A DNA stretch of 64,000 bases, from contig SXSC01000291.1 of the NCBI GenBank assembly GCA_005792355.1, positions 1 through 64,000 of the forward strand. Reading direction: 5' to 3'. The stretch comes from Opitutaceae bacterium. Lineage in GTDB: Bacteria > Verrucomicrobiota > Verrucomicrobiia > Opitutales > Opitutaceae. Positions 51,201-59,052 of this stretch are shown in pieces. Both the position numbers and the translations under genes were made by a program. The notes below the pieces were generated by a model. It did not search any database, was not told where the DNA came from, and saw nothing but the letters and a program-made list of their open reading frames with translations. The first letter of the stretch is position 1. The number at the start of each line of letters is the position of its first letter.

Positions 51201-53597
51201 CTGATTAAAGAAGGTCGTCGTGCCACCGGCGTTCCCGATCGGGGTCTGGTCGTGATTGCCCGGCGCGGCACCCCACGGAATTCCGTAGGCGCGCAGCGTG
51301 GTCACGCGGTTCTCGATCAGTTTCATCGCGGCGTCGGCGACGGCCCATTCCGGCAGGTTGCTTTGCTTCGTAACGTCATGGATGTCGCCGTGGTCGACGA
51401 TGTCACCCATGTGGGAGACGAAGGCGAGGTTCAGCACGTCGCGGTTGTCCACATACCACTGGGTCTGGGCAAAAAAATGCCGGGAGCGGCCGTTGATGTT
51501 TTCCGCGTAGTACTGGGTGTCCGGGAGCGTGCCGAGGGTGAAGTCCGGGCCGGGCGTCGGCGGGGCGGTCTTGCGCCCGTAGAACGTCACGCGCGTGGCC
51601 GCGAGCTCGGGATCGGTCACCGTCACGCCGAGCGTGGTCGCGGCGCCGATCGTGGCGGTATCGGCCGCGGGGCTGGCGAGGGTGAGCGTCGGGGCCCGGT
51701 TGGGATTTGGTGCCACGGAGATGGAGATCGGGGCGGAGAGGGTGCGCCCGCCGGAATTGTCGATCGCCGCGGCGCTGAGCGAGTAGGTGCCCGCCGGGAC
51801 TTGCGACCATGCGAAGACAAAGGGGGCGGTGGTGGTTTCGCCGATCTTGGTGGAGTCGGCGTAGAACTCGACCTTCAAAACCACGCCGTCGGGGTCGAGC
51901 GTGTTGACGGCGAACGGAACCGTGGCGGGAAACATTCCGCGGTAATCGGTGGTGGGGGAGGTGAGGGCGATGACCGGGGGTTGGTTGACGACGAGGCGCC
52001 GTCCGACGGTCCAGTCCTGGCCACCGACAAGAGTGCCGCGAGTCACTCCTGGGACCGGGCTGGTGACGGCGGTGCCCGTGCCCTCGTTCAAGGAATAACG
52101 TGCGACCAGGCCGGCCGTTTCCGCCGGGACGGGAATGTCCCGGGTGGCCAGGATTTCCGCGGGGTTGCGCGCCACATACCAGACTCGCACCTCGTCAATC
52201 ACGCCCTGGAAGAAACCGGCCGCCACGCCGGTGGAGTTCAGGGCGGAGCCGATGGCAAAGTGCTGAATGCTGTCCGCCCGCGGCGTCGCGCCCGTCGGCA
52301 CGGCGAGGGTGGCATCGAGCATCCCGTTAAGATAGAGCCGCCATCGTGTGCCGTCGAAGGTCACGGCGGCGTGATTCCACGCGCCCGGAATGACGGTGCC
52401 CGACCCGGTGATGGGGTAATTCTGTCCCGCGGAGATGCCCGCGGCTGGCGCTGCTTCGAAGTCGGCGATCAGGCGCCCGGCGGCGTCGATGCCGAGAAAG
52501 TAATTGCAGTCCACGTTGCTGCCGTCGGCCTCGCCGCGGCCCTTCGTCACGAGTGGTTCGCCGGTGACGCCGCCCGTACCGGTGTTCGTGGTGATGCCGG
52601 GGCCGGTCTGCAGAAACCAGCATTCGAGCGTGAACACGCTGAGTCCGAACGCCGAGGTGGCGCCCATCGTGACGTAGCGCCCCAAGCCGTTGAAGAACAC
52701 CGCGCCGTCCTCCCCGGTCCACAAGGCAAAGTCGTCCACCGCGAGGCCGTGCTCGGCGCCCGTCTCGTCAGTGTCTGAAAATCGAATCCAGAGTTCCTGT
52801 CCCGGCTCCCACGATACGCCGGTGACGACCGCGTGCACGTGAGTGTGATTCGCGGTGACGTTGCCGTCGAGCGCGGCGGCGTTCGGGGTGATGACCGGAC
52901 TTGAAAACGTCAGGGTCGGGACGGCGGTCCAAGTGCCGGTCAGGAGGCCGGCGGCGCCAAGCTGATACTCGACGGCGAGAGCATGCGCCGTGGCAGCGGA
53001 ACTCTTGAACCACTGCTCGCCCGTATACGCCACGGCGAAGCGGGTGATGGTCCGGCCGGTTTGGTTGATCAGACGGACGCCCACCCGCACGGGCGATTCC
53101 GCCGCGGCACGGGTGCCGAGCGCGCGATCGCTGGCGCCGGCGGCGCCGAAACTGAAGAGCCCGGAGTTGGCGGCGACGGCGGTATCGTCGAAAGCCGTGG
53201 CGGTGCCGCCCAAAGTGCCGCTGGTGACCGTGTAGGCGGCCCGGTCCGCATACCAGCCGGGGAGAGTGGTGTTGTCGGTCCACCGGATGCCGGTGGTGTT
53301 GTTGGTGGGTCCGGCCAGCGCATTGAAATTCTGGACATAGGCACCACCGGTGTAGTTGACCTGCGCCCGGCCGGCCAACGGGGCGAGACCGAGGAGCAGG
53401 AGCGCGAGCACGAGGCGAGATCGGTGACCGGCGCCCGTGGGCGGTGAGGTTACAGGGCCCGGTCCACGCGATTCGAGGTGGAGCCCGTTGTCCCCAACGG
53501 GCTGGCTTCGGGGAAGACGCACCCAAGCCCGATGAGGACATCGGGCTCCACCCTGCAGTGGCTTCATCCTCACGTTGAGAGTTACAGCCGATGGCAT
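48282..53597 (-). CDS. Giant exported multidomain protein with a metallophosphoesterase domain
   Basis: A 1771-residue protein. A hydrophobic signal (SRLVLALLLLGLAPLAGRAQ) sits at residues about 60-79, after an unusual lead part-encoded by a family H palindrome. Then a beta domain (NYTGGAYVQNFNALAG) and a LamG-like domain (GDGAVFFNGLGRYVTMG...), an Ig-like domain, and a calcineurin-like phosphoesterase at about residues 685-950: LGTLPDTQYYAENINGR, FVSHMGDIVDHGD, AAPGNHDQTP, TSHWIVNT and LLLCGHVSGEG. Further Ig-like domains, a galactose-binding-like domain (DGAIVYLNGAEIGRSAM) and finally two tandem copies of a C-terminal domain (VLIRAIGPSLAGFGV and LILRAIGPALAAFGV) follow, typical in my experience of Verrucomicrobiota. 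ATG at 53597 starts two bases after the TPR gene stop; ATG at 53567 is the alternative. Substrate unknown. Confidence 0.85.
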   Translation of the reverse strand: MPSAVTLNVRMKPLQGGARCPHRAWVRLPRSQPVGDNGLHLESRGPGPVTSPPTGAGHRSRLVLALLLLGLAPLAGRAQVNYTGGAYVQNFNALAGPTNNTTGIRWTDNTTLPGWYADRAAYTVTSGTLGGTATAFDDTAVAANSGLFSFGAAGASDRALGTRAAAESPVRVGVRLINQTGRTITRFAVAYTGEQWFKSSAATAHALAVEYQLGAAGLLTGTWTAVPTLTFSSPVITPNAAALDGNVTANHTHVHAVVTGVSWEPGQELWIRFSDTDETGAEHGLAVDDFALWTGEDGAVFFNGLGRYVTMGATSAFGLSVFTLECWFLQTGPGITTNTGTGGVTGEPLVTKGRGEADGSNVDCNYFLGIDAAGRLIADFEAAPAAGISAGQNYPITGSGTVIPGAWNHAAVTFDGTRWRLYLNGMLDATLAVPTGATPRADSIQHFAIGSALNSTGVAAGFFQGVIDEVRVWYVARNPAEILATRDIPVPAETAGLVARYSLNEGTGTAVTSPVPGVTRGTLVGGQDWTVGRRLVVNQPPVIALTSPTTDYRGMFPATVPFAVNTLDPDGVVLKVEFYADSTKIGETTTAPFVFAWSQVPAGTYSLSAAAIDNSGGRTLSAPISISVAPNPNRAPTLTLASPAADTATIGAATTLGVTVTDPELAATRVTFYGRKTAPPTPGPDFTLGTLPDTQYYAENINGRSRHFFAQTQWYVDNRDVLNLAFVSHMGDIVDHGDIHDVTKQSNLPEWAVADAAMKLIENRVTTLRAYGIPWGAAPGNHDQTPIGNAGGTTTFFNQFFGVSRFAGRPYYGGHYGTNNNNNYQLFQANGLEFIILHLEYDARDVSFYRPVLDWADAVLKAHPHRRAIVTSHWIVNTGNPATFSPQGRAIYDHLKNNPNLFLLLCGHVSGEGQRSDVYEGRTVHSVLQDYQSRANGGDGWLRTFTFSPARNTISARTYSPSLARAEVDANSEFTLPYDMQGAITDWVQLGTVNVPAGATTATLNWTGLAYGSYYEWRATAQDEINTTTTSPRRFSTVRFAPPVIALTAPAPGARLPISVPVQLTANATGEGAITRVEFYQNETKIGEATTAPFAITWSSPFWGEYALSAIAIDDVGGRTLSRIVNVSLFNPNNREPAVAFTAPTTGTRVIAPAAITLAATASDSDGTIAHVEFFNGAAKLGESRTAPYTFAWNAVPAGNYVITVRASDNDGGVTTSPPVALSVVPPVVANLIAADSTWKYLDDGTDQGTAWRAPGFDDTAWASGVAEFGYGDGDETTVIGFGPNPSSRAITTYFRRTFAVTDPARVGELALNLVRDDGAIVYLNGAEIGRSAMTVGTIYAHDTPAPTTVEGTAERAFFPLGFSTDPRPLLVRGLNTLAVEVHQSAGTSSDLSFNLELLDRRLPVGSPPAVVLTAPVAGATFATGTSMALAATAADPDGSLVRVEFLLNGSKLGEATTPPYAFTWIAPTAGTHVLVATATDNDGNVIASAPVSVVVRESDPGRFVNFSIRNHVGPGTGTLIVGFVTGGAGTQGNRQLILRAIGPALAAFGVENFSSDPVATLLTGTATIATNDNWGGNAQVVAVGARVGAFPLSDPASRDAALVATRPVGAHSLQVSGTNGTALAEIYDSTLASAYTPEMPRLINISARALVGSGDNELIAGMVVGGGTVRTVLIRAIGPSLAGFGVANALAETALEVFRAGSSTAIALNDDWGGGAILLTAFAKVGAFALAPTSRDAAVLVRLAPGAYTARVTSTPGATGVALVEIYEVP
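53477..53552. repeat. Palindromic repeat, family H (inside a 5' coding region)
   Basis: Two 27-base arms facing each other, each itself a hairpin: AGCCCGTTG-TCCC-CAACGGGCT (left) and AGCCCGATG-AGGA-CATCGGGCT (right). The T/A pair in one stem is A/T in the other, a compensated change. A smaller relative, CCGATG-AAGA-CATCGG, lies at 21574-21589. The element encodes part of the N-terminal lead of the giant phosphoesterase. Confidence 0.88.
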
Positions 53598-53599
53598 GA

Positions 53600-54472
53600 T
53601 TACAGCTCCGCCGGGGTCACGAGGGCGGCCTGGGCTTGGTCGGCCAGGGTGCGCAATGCCGGAGCGCCGCGATCGAGGGTCGGGAGCGCGGCGAGGTGCT
53701 GTTGCAATGCCTGCCAGGAAGCGCGGGCGGCGGGGAGGTTGCCGGCCTGGGCTAGAATTTGCGCCCGACGTGCCATCCACGGTTCCGGCCGCGGTGCGCC
53801 GGCCTGCAGTGCCTCCACCCGGGAGAGCGCGGCGGCGAAACGACCGAGGGAGAGCTCAAGCTCCAGGGCCTGGCCTAACAGTGCGGGATCGGGGCCGTGC
53901 TCCACGATGGCGTCGCTGAGCGCAGCGGCGGCCTCGGCCCCGTGCGCTTGCGCGGCGAGTGCGGCGGCGGCTTCGCGGACGTGATCGATCCCCGGTCGCT
54001 CGCCTTGGCGCAGCGCGGCGCGATAATCGGCCAGCGCCGCCGCGGGGCCCTCGAGCGCGGCGCGGGCGCGGGCGCGCAGCACGAGGGCGCGCGGGCTAGC
54101 CGGGCGGGTGACGAGAAACCGATCGAGGGCGAGCAGGGCCGCTCCCGGCTGGCCGCGACCGAGACTGGCCTCGCCGCGCAGCAGGTCGGTGGGGTGGGTG
54201 TTGGGCTGAAATTCGTCCGCGGAATCGGCCGACGCGAGGGCGAGCATCCAATCGCCATGGGAGCAGAAAACCACCGCGAGTTCGAAATGCAGGCGCGCGT
54301 CCCGGGGCGCCTCCTCCAGCGCGGCCGCCAGTTCGCGGAGACGCTCATGGTACGCGCCGTGGCTCCACGCGGGTGTCACCGAGAGCAGCAGAGCGAGGGT
54401 GGCGAGCAGCAACGGCGCTCTGAGGGGGCGGGCCGCACAGCGGGAAAGAGCGGGTTTGTGATCGGGTTGCAT
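53600..54472 (-). CDS. Exported TPR-repeat protein
   Basis: A 290-residue protein with an N-terminal signal (RAPLLLATLALLLSVTPAWS, residues about 17-36) and then repeated helix pairs of TPR type: RLHFELAVVFCSHGDWMLAL, PTDLLRGEASLGRGQPGAAL, RALVLRARARAALEGPAAAL and LGQALELELSLGRFAAALSR. It should act as a periplasmic protein-binding scaffold. ATG at 54472 puts the signal at the N-terminus; the 54589 reading is longer and lacks reason. Its stop is separated from the giant phosphoesterase start by two bases, so they are coupled and probably functionally linked. Confidence 0.82.
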   Translation of the reverse strand: MQPDHKPALSRCAARPLRAPLLLATLALLLSVTPAWSHGAYHERLRELAAALEEAPRDARLHFELAVVFCSHGDWMLALASADSADEFQPNTHPTDLLRGEASLGRGQPGAALLALDRFLVTRPASPRALVLRARARAALEGPAAALADYRAALRQGERPGIDHVREAAAALAAQAHGAEAAAALSDAIVEHGPDPALLGQALELELSLGRFAAALSRVEALQAGAPRPEPWMARRAQILAQAGNLPAARASWQALQQHLAALPTLDRGAPALRTLADQAQAALVTPAEL

Positions 54473-54737
54473 GAGAGTGGTTCCTGGCTTCGAGACGCGA
54501 ATTGACCAAGCCATCCGAGAAGCTCGTGTTTTCGGTCGGCGCGTCAACCATGCGATGCGAATTGAAATGAAGAGGAGGGTGTTATTCACCGTCTGGCTGC
54601 TTGGGAGGAGCCGGAAATTTCTTGGCGTGGTCTTCGATCGGGCTGGTGCACGATCCGTCCGACCGATGCCAGTTTTTCTGGGTCCAGTGGTATTCAGCCT
54701 TGGCGCAGGTCATGGGCGGGTGCTACGGATGGCGGTC
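54473..54737. promoter_or_regulatory. Divergent intergenic region before the lactonase-type gene
   Basis: A 265-base stretch between the divergent TPR and lactonase-like genes that must carry both promoters. I see no repeat family member and cannot assign promoter boxes. A second in-frame ATG at 54729 is a possible lactonase start. Confidence 0.35.
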
Positions 54738-55868
54738 ATGAAAACTTCCTGCCGGTTTGGCCTCCTCGCGTTGCTGGTGTTGTCGGGGCCGATCGCGGCG
54801 ACACGCGCGGCAACGATCCCCGTTTACTTCGGCACCGGCGGCCCGGGCGCGAAGGGCATCTACCGCGCGACCTTTGACACCGAAAAGGGCAAACTCACGC
54901 CGGCCGAGCTGGCGGTGGAGATCGGGTCGCCGGGGTTCCTCGCGCTGCATCCCGACGGGGACAAGCTCTACGCGGTGGCCAACGTCCCTGGCGGACCGGG
55001 GGCGGCTGGGTATCGGATTGGCAAGGACGGCGCGCTGGAGCCGATTAACACGTCGCCCACGGGCGATGGCGGCGGCGCGCACATCGCGGTGCATCCGTCG
55101 GGAAAGTTTCTCGTGACGGCCCAATATGGCGGCGGTTCCGCGGCGTTGTTTCCCCTCGATGCCGCCGGACGGCTGGGGGCGGCGAAATTGAGCCGGCACA
55201 CGGGTGGCTCGCGCGTCGTGGAAAAACGCCAGGACACCCCGCATCCGCACTCCTGTTTTTTTTCACCGGACGGTCGGTTCGCGCTCGTGCCGGACCTCGG
55301 GCTCGACGGCATGGTGATTTACCGGATCAACCTGGAGGCGCCGGCCATCGAGCGGCACGGGTTTGCCGCCGCGGTGCCGGGCGGAGGTCCGCGGCATATG
55401 AAATTCTCTCCGGATGGAAAATTCATCTACCTGCTCAACGAGCTGACCTCATCCGTGACGACCTTCGCGTGGGACGCGTCGGCGGGAAGCGCGCGGCTGC
55501 TGGCGACGGTGCCCGCGCTGACGGAGGCGGCGATGGCGAAGGAGGCGTTCAACTCCGCCGCGGAGATTCTGGTGCATCCGAGCGGGCGCTACGTCTATTT
55601 CTCCAATCGGGGCAACGACTCGGTGACGGTGTTCCGGGCCGAGCCGGCGACGGCGGCGTTGTCCGTAATCCAGGTGCAGCCGGTGCGGGGCGCCTTTCCG
55701 CGCAACATCAACCTCGCGCCGGGCGCCGGCTGGCTGCTCGCGGCGGGTGCCGACTCGAACACCATCTCCGTGCACAAGGTGAACCCGGCGACGGGCGAAC
55801 TGACCTACCAGACCAAGAGTGTGATCAACGTGCCGGCTCCGATCTGCATCTTGTTTGGGGCGAAGTAG
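54738..55868 (+). CDS. Exported lactonase-type beta-propeller protein
   Basis: A 376-residue protein of the 6-phosphogluconolactonase (Pgl/YbhE) beta-propeller family. A signal peptide (FGLLALLVLSGPIAATRA) covers residues about 6-25, unusual for the cytoplasmic Pgl but common in its extracytoplasmic relatives. Blades: VYFGTGGPGAKGIYRATFDT, LALHPDGDKLYAVAN, IAVHPSGKFLVTAQYGGGSA, HPHSCFFSPDGRFALVPDLG, PRHMKFSPDGKFIYLLNEL, ILVHPSGRYVYFSNRGNDSV and FPRNINLAPGAGWLLAAG. HPHS and NRGNDS are typical of the family's active centre. Probably hydrolyses a sugar lactone outside the cytoplasm; substrate not shown. Confidence 0.92.
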   Translation: MKTSCRFGLLALLVLSGPIAATRAATIPVYFGTGGPGAKGIYRATFDTEKGKLTPAELAVEIGSPGFLALHPDGDKLYAVANVPGGPGAAGYRIGKDGALEPINTSPTGDGGGAHIAVHPSGKFLVTAQYGGGSAALFPLDAAGRLGAAKLSRHTGGSRVVEKRQDTPHPHSCFFSPDGRFALVPDLGLDGMVIYRINLEAPAIERHGFAAAVPGGGPRHMKFSPDGKFIYLLNELTSSVTTFAWDASAGSARLLATVPALTEAAMAKEAFNSAAEILVHPSGRYVYFSNRGNDSVTVFRAEPATAALSVIQVQPVRGAFPRNINLAPGAGWLLAAGADSNTISVHKVNPATGELTYQTKSVINVPAPICILFGAK

Positions 55869-55925
55869 CCCGGCATTGGTCTTGCGACGGTCGCCGGGCC
55901 CCGGGGAGGATTCAAACGCAATTCG

Positions 55926-56525
55926 ATGCGCGAGGTTTCGCCCATTTTTTCCACGATTGTCGCGGCCCGGGCTGACGGACTGGCAGCGGACGCGATCGAA
56001 CGACTCGTGTGGGCGCGCCATGGCACCACGTGCGCGATGCTGGCGCTCGATTCTTCCGGGATGACGCGTTTTTCGCGTTCACACGGCATTGTGCATTTTC
56101 TCACTTGTTACATGCAGATGCGCGATCTCGCGGAGGTGATTCTCCAGCGGCACGCGTGTCTGGGCTGGCGCTGCTTTGCCGATAACCTGTTTGCCGAATT
56201 TCCCGATACGGAAGCGGCCCTGGCCGCGGCCCTCGAGATTCACCGCGCGCTGAGTGAACGCGGCCTCATGGCGACCGAAGTCGAGCCCTACCGAGTGTGC
56301 ATCGGCCTGGGTTATGGGCGGGTGCTCGACGACGGTGCGGGTGGGAGAATGGGCGATGAAATGAACATCGTGGCCAAGCTGGCGGAAGACGTGGCGGAAG
56401 CGGGCCAGACGCTGTTGAGCGAGGCGGCCTATCGCAGCGTGCCGACGCGCGAGAGCATGCCGGTGGAAAAAATGACGCTGCGCCTTTCGAAGGTCGAACT
56501 GACCTGCTATCGGGTGCGTGAATGA
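55926..56525 (+). CDS. Small protein with a class III nucleotide cyclase-like domain
   Basis: A 199-residue protein consisting almost only of a cyclase homology domain. The first metal Asp is in MLALDSSGMTRFSR; the second in CFADNLFAEF (family pattern GDxxxAxF with Ala for Gly); the region VCIGLGYGRVL is followed by GGRMGDEMNIVAKLAEDV, where the transition-state Asn is present and the Arg is Lys. The adenine-specifying Lys of the KFxGD motif is not evident. It could be a weak cyclase or a non-catalytic regulator. No sensor domain is attached. It lies next to the TIR-TPR genes, which is of interest if cyclic nucleotides feed that system. Confidence 0.72.
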   Translation: MREVSPIFSTIVAARADGLAADAIERLVWARHGTTCAMLALDSSGMTRFSRSHGIVHFLTCYMQMRDLAEVILQRHACLGWRCFADNLFAEFPDTEAALAAALEIHRALSERGLMATEVEPYRVCIGLGYGRVLDDGAGGRMGDEMNIVAKLAEDVAEAGQTLLSEAAYRSVPTRESMPVEKMTLRLSKVELTCYRVRE

Positions 56526-56955
56526 GCCGCTCTACGTGCCGAATGCAAAAAGGACCGAGGCGTCGGCCGGTCTCTCTGAATCTGCGGGAGGCCAAAACCA
56601 GGATCCGCGACCAATCCTTTGGCAAAGGAATCGGTGGCAGGGGAATTGAACCCCAATCCTCCGGGCTGGTTGGAGCTTGGGCCCAAACCACCATCCGTTT
56701 GGCAAGAAAGAGGTGGCAAGAAACGGCCGATCATTGGATCTGCTTCCCCGAGGAGGAGGTGGCTCAATGCATTTCGTTTCGACGTAGTCCTCGTCTTTTT
56801 TGCCAAGCCGGGTTGGTGAATCTGGCTGCCTTGGCCGGGTTGGAAAAATCTTCCTGCGCAAAAATTTTCCTACCCTTACTCCGGTAGTCGAGATCGGGGA
56901 TCGACCCCGCCAAAGGGTAGACTCGCCCGCAGCCTTCGGTGCTGCGCGGCTGGCC
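56526..56955. other. Repeat-bearing gap (families E and G single arms)
   Basis: Contains GGCAAAGGAATCGGTGGCAG (56631-56650, family E) next to CCTTT-GGC-AAAGG (56626-56638), and a family G arm at 56847-56874 (AATCTTCCTGCGCAAAAATT, then TTCCTACC). No gene on either strand. Confidence 0.6.
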
Positions 56956-58920
56956 CTACCGCGTCATCCGCGCCAGCGTTTCGCGAGCGACGGCGTACTC
57001 GTTGGCGCGCCCGAGTTTCACCATCAATTGCAGAAAACGCGGATCTTCGCGCCAGGGATCCCATGTCGTATTCCAAAAGAGCGCCTGCACAACCATGCTC
57101 GGGATTCGCTCCAGAAACGGCAGCGCGTCCTCAAAGCGGCCGAGGGCGCCAAGGACGAATCCCCGTTGGTAGGTCTCGGGCGGCCAGCGTTTGAACAATT
57201 CGGCGGCGTAGTCGGAGGCCTCCTGTTCGAATCCGGCCAGGCGCAGGACTGCGATTGCCCGATTGTCGGCGACCAGGCGCGGCCCCAGTTCCGGCCGCTC
57301 CTTCACGCCTCGTGCCGCCTCGATTGCCTCGGCTTTGCGACCCAGGGCCATGAGGATCCACGCGCGATCTCCCAGATTTGGAATAAATATCCCCGGTCGC
57401 AGGGCGGCCACCCGCTCATTGACTTTCAGCGCTTCCTCGAAGCGCCGCGCCTCGTACAGAAATACGGAACTCAGATGCAGATTCATCAGCCACAGGGGAT
57501 CGAGCGCCCCGGCCTTCCCATAGGCCGTCAACACCCGATCGAGTCGTCCCTGGCACGCTTGTAACAGCCCGTGCCAGGAATGGGCGAGGGCCGAGTTGGG
57601 GTTCAGCGCCAGAGCCTGGTCAAATTGCACCTCCGACTCCGCCAGCCGGCCTTCGAACATGAGCACGAATCCCAATACTGCGTGGGGCTCGGCCAGCGAC
57701 GAATCCAGCTGGATCGCCCGCTCGGACGCACCGCGAGCCCGTCTGATCTCGTCCGCCGCGTCGCCGAACCCTTCATGTTGCAGATTGGAAGCCCGCGCCA
57801 CGCAGACCTCGGCCAGGCCGCTGTGCGCCGGAGCAAATTGGGGATCAAGTTCGATGGCCCGCCGGAAGGCCGCCTCGCCCCGGGCGAAGCCTTCGGCGGT
57901 GCGCGACTTCCAGTAGTGCCGCCCCTCCAACACCAATCCGTGGGCCTCCGGATTCACCGGGTGCGCCGTCGGCGCCATGGTCCCGAGTTTGACCTGAAGG
58001 TTGCGCGCAATCTCGCGGGCGATTTCGTCCTGCAGGGCAAAAATATCCGTCAGCTCCCGGTCAAACGTGTCGGACCACAGATGAAAACCGTTCGCGGCAT
58101 CGATGAGCTGGGCGGTGATCCGGACACGACTGCCCGCTTTGCGGACGCTGCCTTCGACCACATGAGCGACCCCGAGGGCGCGGGCGATTTCGGGGATGGG
58201 CATGTTCTTGCCCTTGAAAAAAAACGCCGACGTGCGCGCCGACACCTGCAGGCCGGGAATCTTTGCGAGGACGTTGAGGAGTTCCTCGCTGATGCCGTCG
58301 GAGAAATATTCGTTTTCCGGATCGTGGCTCATGTTGGCGAAGGCCAGCACGGCGACGGATTTTTCATTGACGGCAGGGGCCGCGGGCGTGGACCACCCGG
58401 GGGCGGAGGCTGCCCCTTGCGCGGTGGCGAGGATTCCCTGGAACGGTATCCCGGTGCCGACCGGCCGGCGCGGTTGGGCGAGGACTCGCTTCACTTGCGC
58501 CACAAACTCCAGCGTGGGGAGCGCTCCCGGCAACCGCGTCCACTGCACGCGCAGAAATTCGGCCGGGACCGCCGCGGCGGATTCGGGAGTGTCGTCAATT
58601 GCAATGGGCAAAATAAACGGCACGCCGTCGGCAAGATCGTGCGTGCGCTCGACGCCGAGCTTCCATTCGCGGCGAAAATAGCCCTCCATGCGCTCTTGGG
58701 TCGCGGCGGAGATGATCGGGAGAAAGAGCGCGCAGGTGCGGATTTGATTCCGGATCTGCTGATCCCACGCGTCGCCCCCGCGCAACTCGTCTTGGTCGAA
58801 CCACACCTCGACGTCCGCCTGGCGCAGCGCTTCCGCCATGCGTTGGACGGCGTCGGCGTCTTCGCGGGCATAGCTGAGGAAGATGCCGGCCCTACCAGTC
58901 GTTGATGGCTTGGCGGTCAT
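56956..58920 (-). CDS. TIR - TolB-like - TPR protein (no membrane helix)
   Basis: A 654-residue protein. TIR domain at about residues 12-150: GIFLSYAREDADAVQRMAEA, VWFDQDELRGGDAWDQQI, GYFRREW with Glu85 at the candidate NADase position. A short linker then leads directly to the TolB-like segment at about 195-325 (KSVAVLAFANMSHDPENEYF, FSDGISEELLNVLAKIPGL, AHVVEGSVRKAGSRVRITAQ). TPR-like repeats follow from about 330 (FAPAHSGLAEVCVARA, AEPHAVLGFVLMFEGRL). I see no membrane helix, unlike its two relatives, so it is probably soluble. ATG at 58920 is chosen because the TIR begins 10 residues on. It is divergent from the CDGSH and TIR genes at 59053 and 59655. The enzymatic activity of the TIR is untested. 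Confidence 0.88.
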   Translation of the reverse strand: MTAKPSTTGRAGIFLSYAREDADAVQRMAEALRQADVEVWFDQDELRGGDAWDQQIRNQIRTCALFLPIISAATQERMEGYFRREWKLGVERTHDLADGVPFILPIAIDDTPESAAAVPAEFLRVQWTRLPGALPTLEFVAQVKRVLAQPRRPVGTGIPFQGILATAQGAASAPGWSTPAAPAVNEKSVAVLAFANMSHDPENEYFSDGISEELLNVLAKIPGLQVSARTSAFFFKGKNMPIPEIARALGVAHVVEGSVRKAGSRVRITAQLIDAANGFHLWSDTFDRELTDIFALQDEIAREIARNLQVKLGTMAPTAHPVNPEAHGLVLEGRHYWKSRTAEGFARGEAAFRRAIELDPQFAPAHSGLAEVCVARASNLQHEGFGDAADEIRRARGASERAIQLDSSLAEPHAVLGFVLMFEGRLAESEVQFDQALALNPNSALAHSWHGLLQACQGRLDRVLTAYGKAGALDPLWLMNLHLSSVFLYEARRFEEALKVNERVAALRPGIFIPNLGDRAWILMALGRKAEAIEAARGVKERPELGPRLVADNRAIAVLRLAGFEQEASDYAAELFKRWPPETYQRGFVLGALGRFEDALPFLERIPSMVVQALFWNTTWDPWREDPRFLQLMVKLGRANEYAVARETLARMTR

Positions 58921-59052
58921 GGTGAGGAGACGAAGCGATGCCGTGACGACCGCCAACTGACCAGCCCAAATCGCGGCGTGAAGTGGCGGCGGCGTTGACA
59001 CTGTGGAAGGGTGCGAGCCTGCCGCATGCTGGCGATACTCGCTCCAACCAAC

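Noticed and set aside
50085-52778. An 897-codon open frame on the plus strand
   Set aside because: Antisense to the giant phosphoesterase, dominated by Gly, Arg, Ala and Val, with no recognisable domain; the opposite frame has clear domains.
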